Source: CAYQUC01 sp964514215
GTDB taxonomy: Bacteria; Pseudomonadota; Gammaproteobacteria; UBA6429; Thiohalophilaceae
Assembly (NCBI GenBank): GCA_964514215.1
Contig: CAZEPW010000099.1
Span: 1 to 5,584, forward strand
Length of the DNA: 5,584 bases
Reading direction: 5' to 3'
A model generated the notes under the pieces. It was not told the origin of the DNA. It saw only the letters and a program-made list of their open reading frames with translations, and did no database searches. This document shows, piece after piece, positions 5,412 through 5,584 of the stretch (position 1 is the stretch's first letter; each line of letters begins with the position of its first letter). Made by a program: the position numbers and the translations under genes.

Positions 5412-5441
5412 AAAACCCAGTGGTTTGCTCCACTGGGTTTT
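5412..5441 (+). terminator. Intrinsic terminator after csrA
   Basis: A perfect 12-bp inverted repeat, AAAACCCAGTGG (5412-5423) with CCACTGGGTTTT (5430-5441), encloses a 6-base loop TTTGCT. The eight inner pairs are GC-rich, and the T-rich run continues to 5448. The A-rich left flank gives a U-tract on the opposite strand too, so it may work in both directions. It separates csrA from the tRNA transcript. Confidence 0.93.
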
Positions 5442-5466
5442 GTATTTTGGATTAATGGTTTATAAT
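5440..5466 (+). promoter_or_regulatory. Promoter for the tRNA-Ser transcript
   Basis: A perfect -10 hexamer TATAAT lies at 5461-5466, about 65 bases before the tRNA. The -35 is poor: TTGTAT at 5440-5445 with a 15-base spacer, or TTTTGT at 5438-5443 with 17. Both overlap the T-tract of the csrA terminator. The bases after the -10 (ACGTGGC) are fairly GC-rich, as in many stable-RNA promoters. A promoter is needed here because the terminator cuts off transcription from csrA. Confidence 0.5.
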
Positions 5467-5530
5467 ACGTGGCTCGAAATCATCAAGCGGTTGATTTATA
5501 AACTGGCGGATATCGAGGAATAAAGAAATA

Positions 5531-5584
5531 GGAGAGCTGGCCGAGCGGCTGAAGGCGCGCCCCTGCTAAGGGCGTAACGGGGAA
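5531..5584 (+). tRNA. tRNA-Ser, anticodon GCU, 3' part outside window
   Basis: This is the first 54 bases of a serine tRNA reading AGC/AGU codons. The acceptor 5' strand is GGAGAGC (5531-5537). The D stem is GCC (5540-5542) with GGC (5554-5556). The anticodon stem CGCCC (5558-5562) pairs perfectly with GGGCG (5570-5574) around the loop CTGCTAA, whose anticodon GCT is at 5565-5567. The sequence closely follows E. coli and Pseudomonas tRNA-Ser(GCU). The long class II variable arm has just begun when the window ends. A tRNA-Ser also follows csrA/rsmA in other gammaproteobacteria. Confidence 0.96.

Noticed and set aside
1..5584. Mobile element, CRISPR array, defence or phage island
   Set aside because: All substantial genes are conserved housekeeping or regulatory genes in a known order. 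There are no transposase, integrase, long terminal repeats or regularly spaced repeats.

Overview
The window is a stretch of core chromosome from an AT-rich gammaproteobacterium. The order is recA (3' end only), recX, alaS, lysC, csrA, then a serine tRNA cut by the window edge, all on the plus strand. The block alaS-lysC-csrA/rsmA-tRNA-Ser is known from Pseudomonas and relatives, and recA-recX-alaS is widespread in Gammaproteobacteria. CsrA is almost identical to the enterobacterial protein over its first 50 residues. I cannot name the genus. No transposase, integrase, phage gene or CRISPR array is visible.

Layout: 1-110 is the C-terminal tail of a protein that context identifies as RecA. recX (111-605) begins on the very next base, in the same reading frame, with one TAG between them. 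A 442-base AT-rich gap (606-1047) follows, holding a candidate promoter, a 12-bp palindrome, an 18-codon ORF with a good Shine-Dalgarno sequence and several short repeats. alaS (1048-3654) is a complete alanyl-tRNA synthetase with its editing domain. A 96-base gap with paired ATGGA motifs and a short tandem repeat leads to lysC (3751-4971), an aspartokinase with an internal in-frame start that probably makes a separate regulatory beta subunit. A 167-base leader with hairpin-displayed GGA motifs precedes csrA (5139-5318). A strong intrinsic terminator (5412-5441) ends the block, and a TATAAT promoter leads to tRNA-Ser(GCU) at 5531.

The genes are not one pathway. recA/recX form the recombination/SOS pair (RecX restrains RecA), alaS and tRNA-Ser serve translation, lysC opens the aspartate-family amino-acid pathway, and csrA is a global post-transcriptional regulator. 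The most interesting signals are regulatory: the single amber codon between recA and recX, CsrA-type GGA sites in the csrA leader, the same ATGGA-N5-ATGGA arrangement upstream of lysC, and the unusual recX-alaS gap. I see no new multi-gene system here. All regulatory claims are read by eye and have not been computed.
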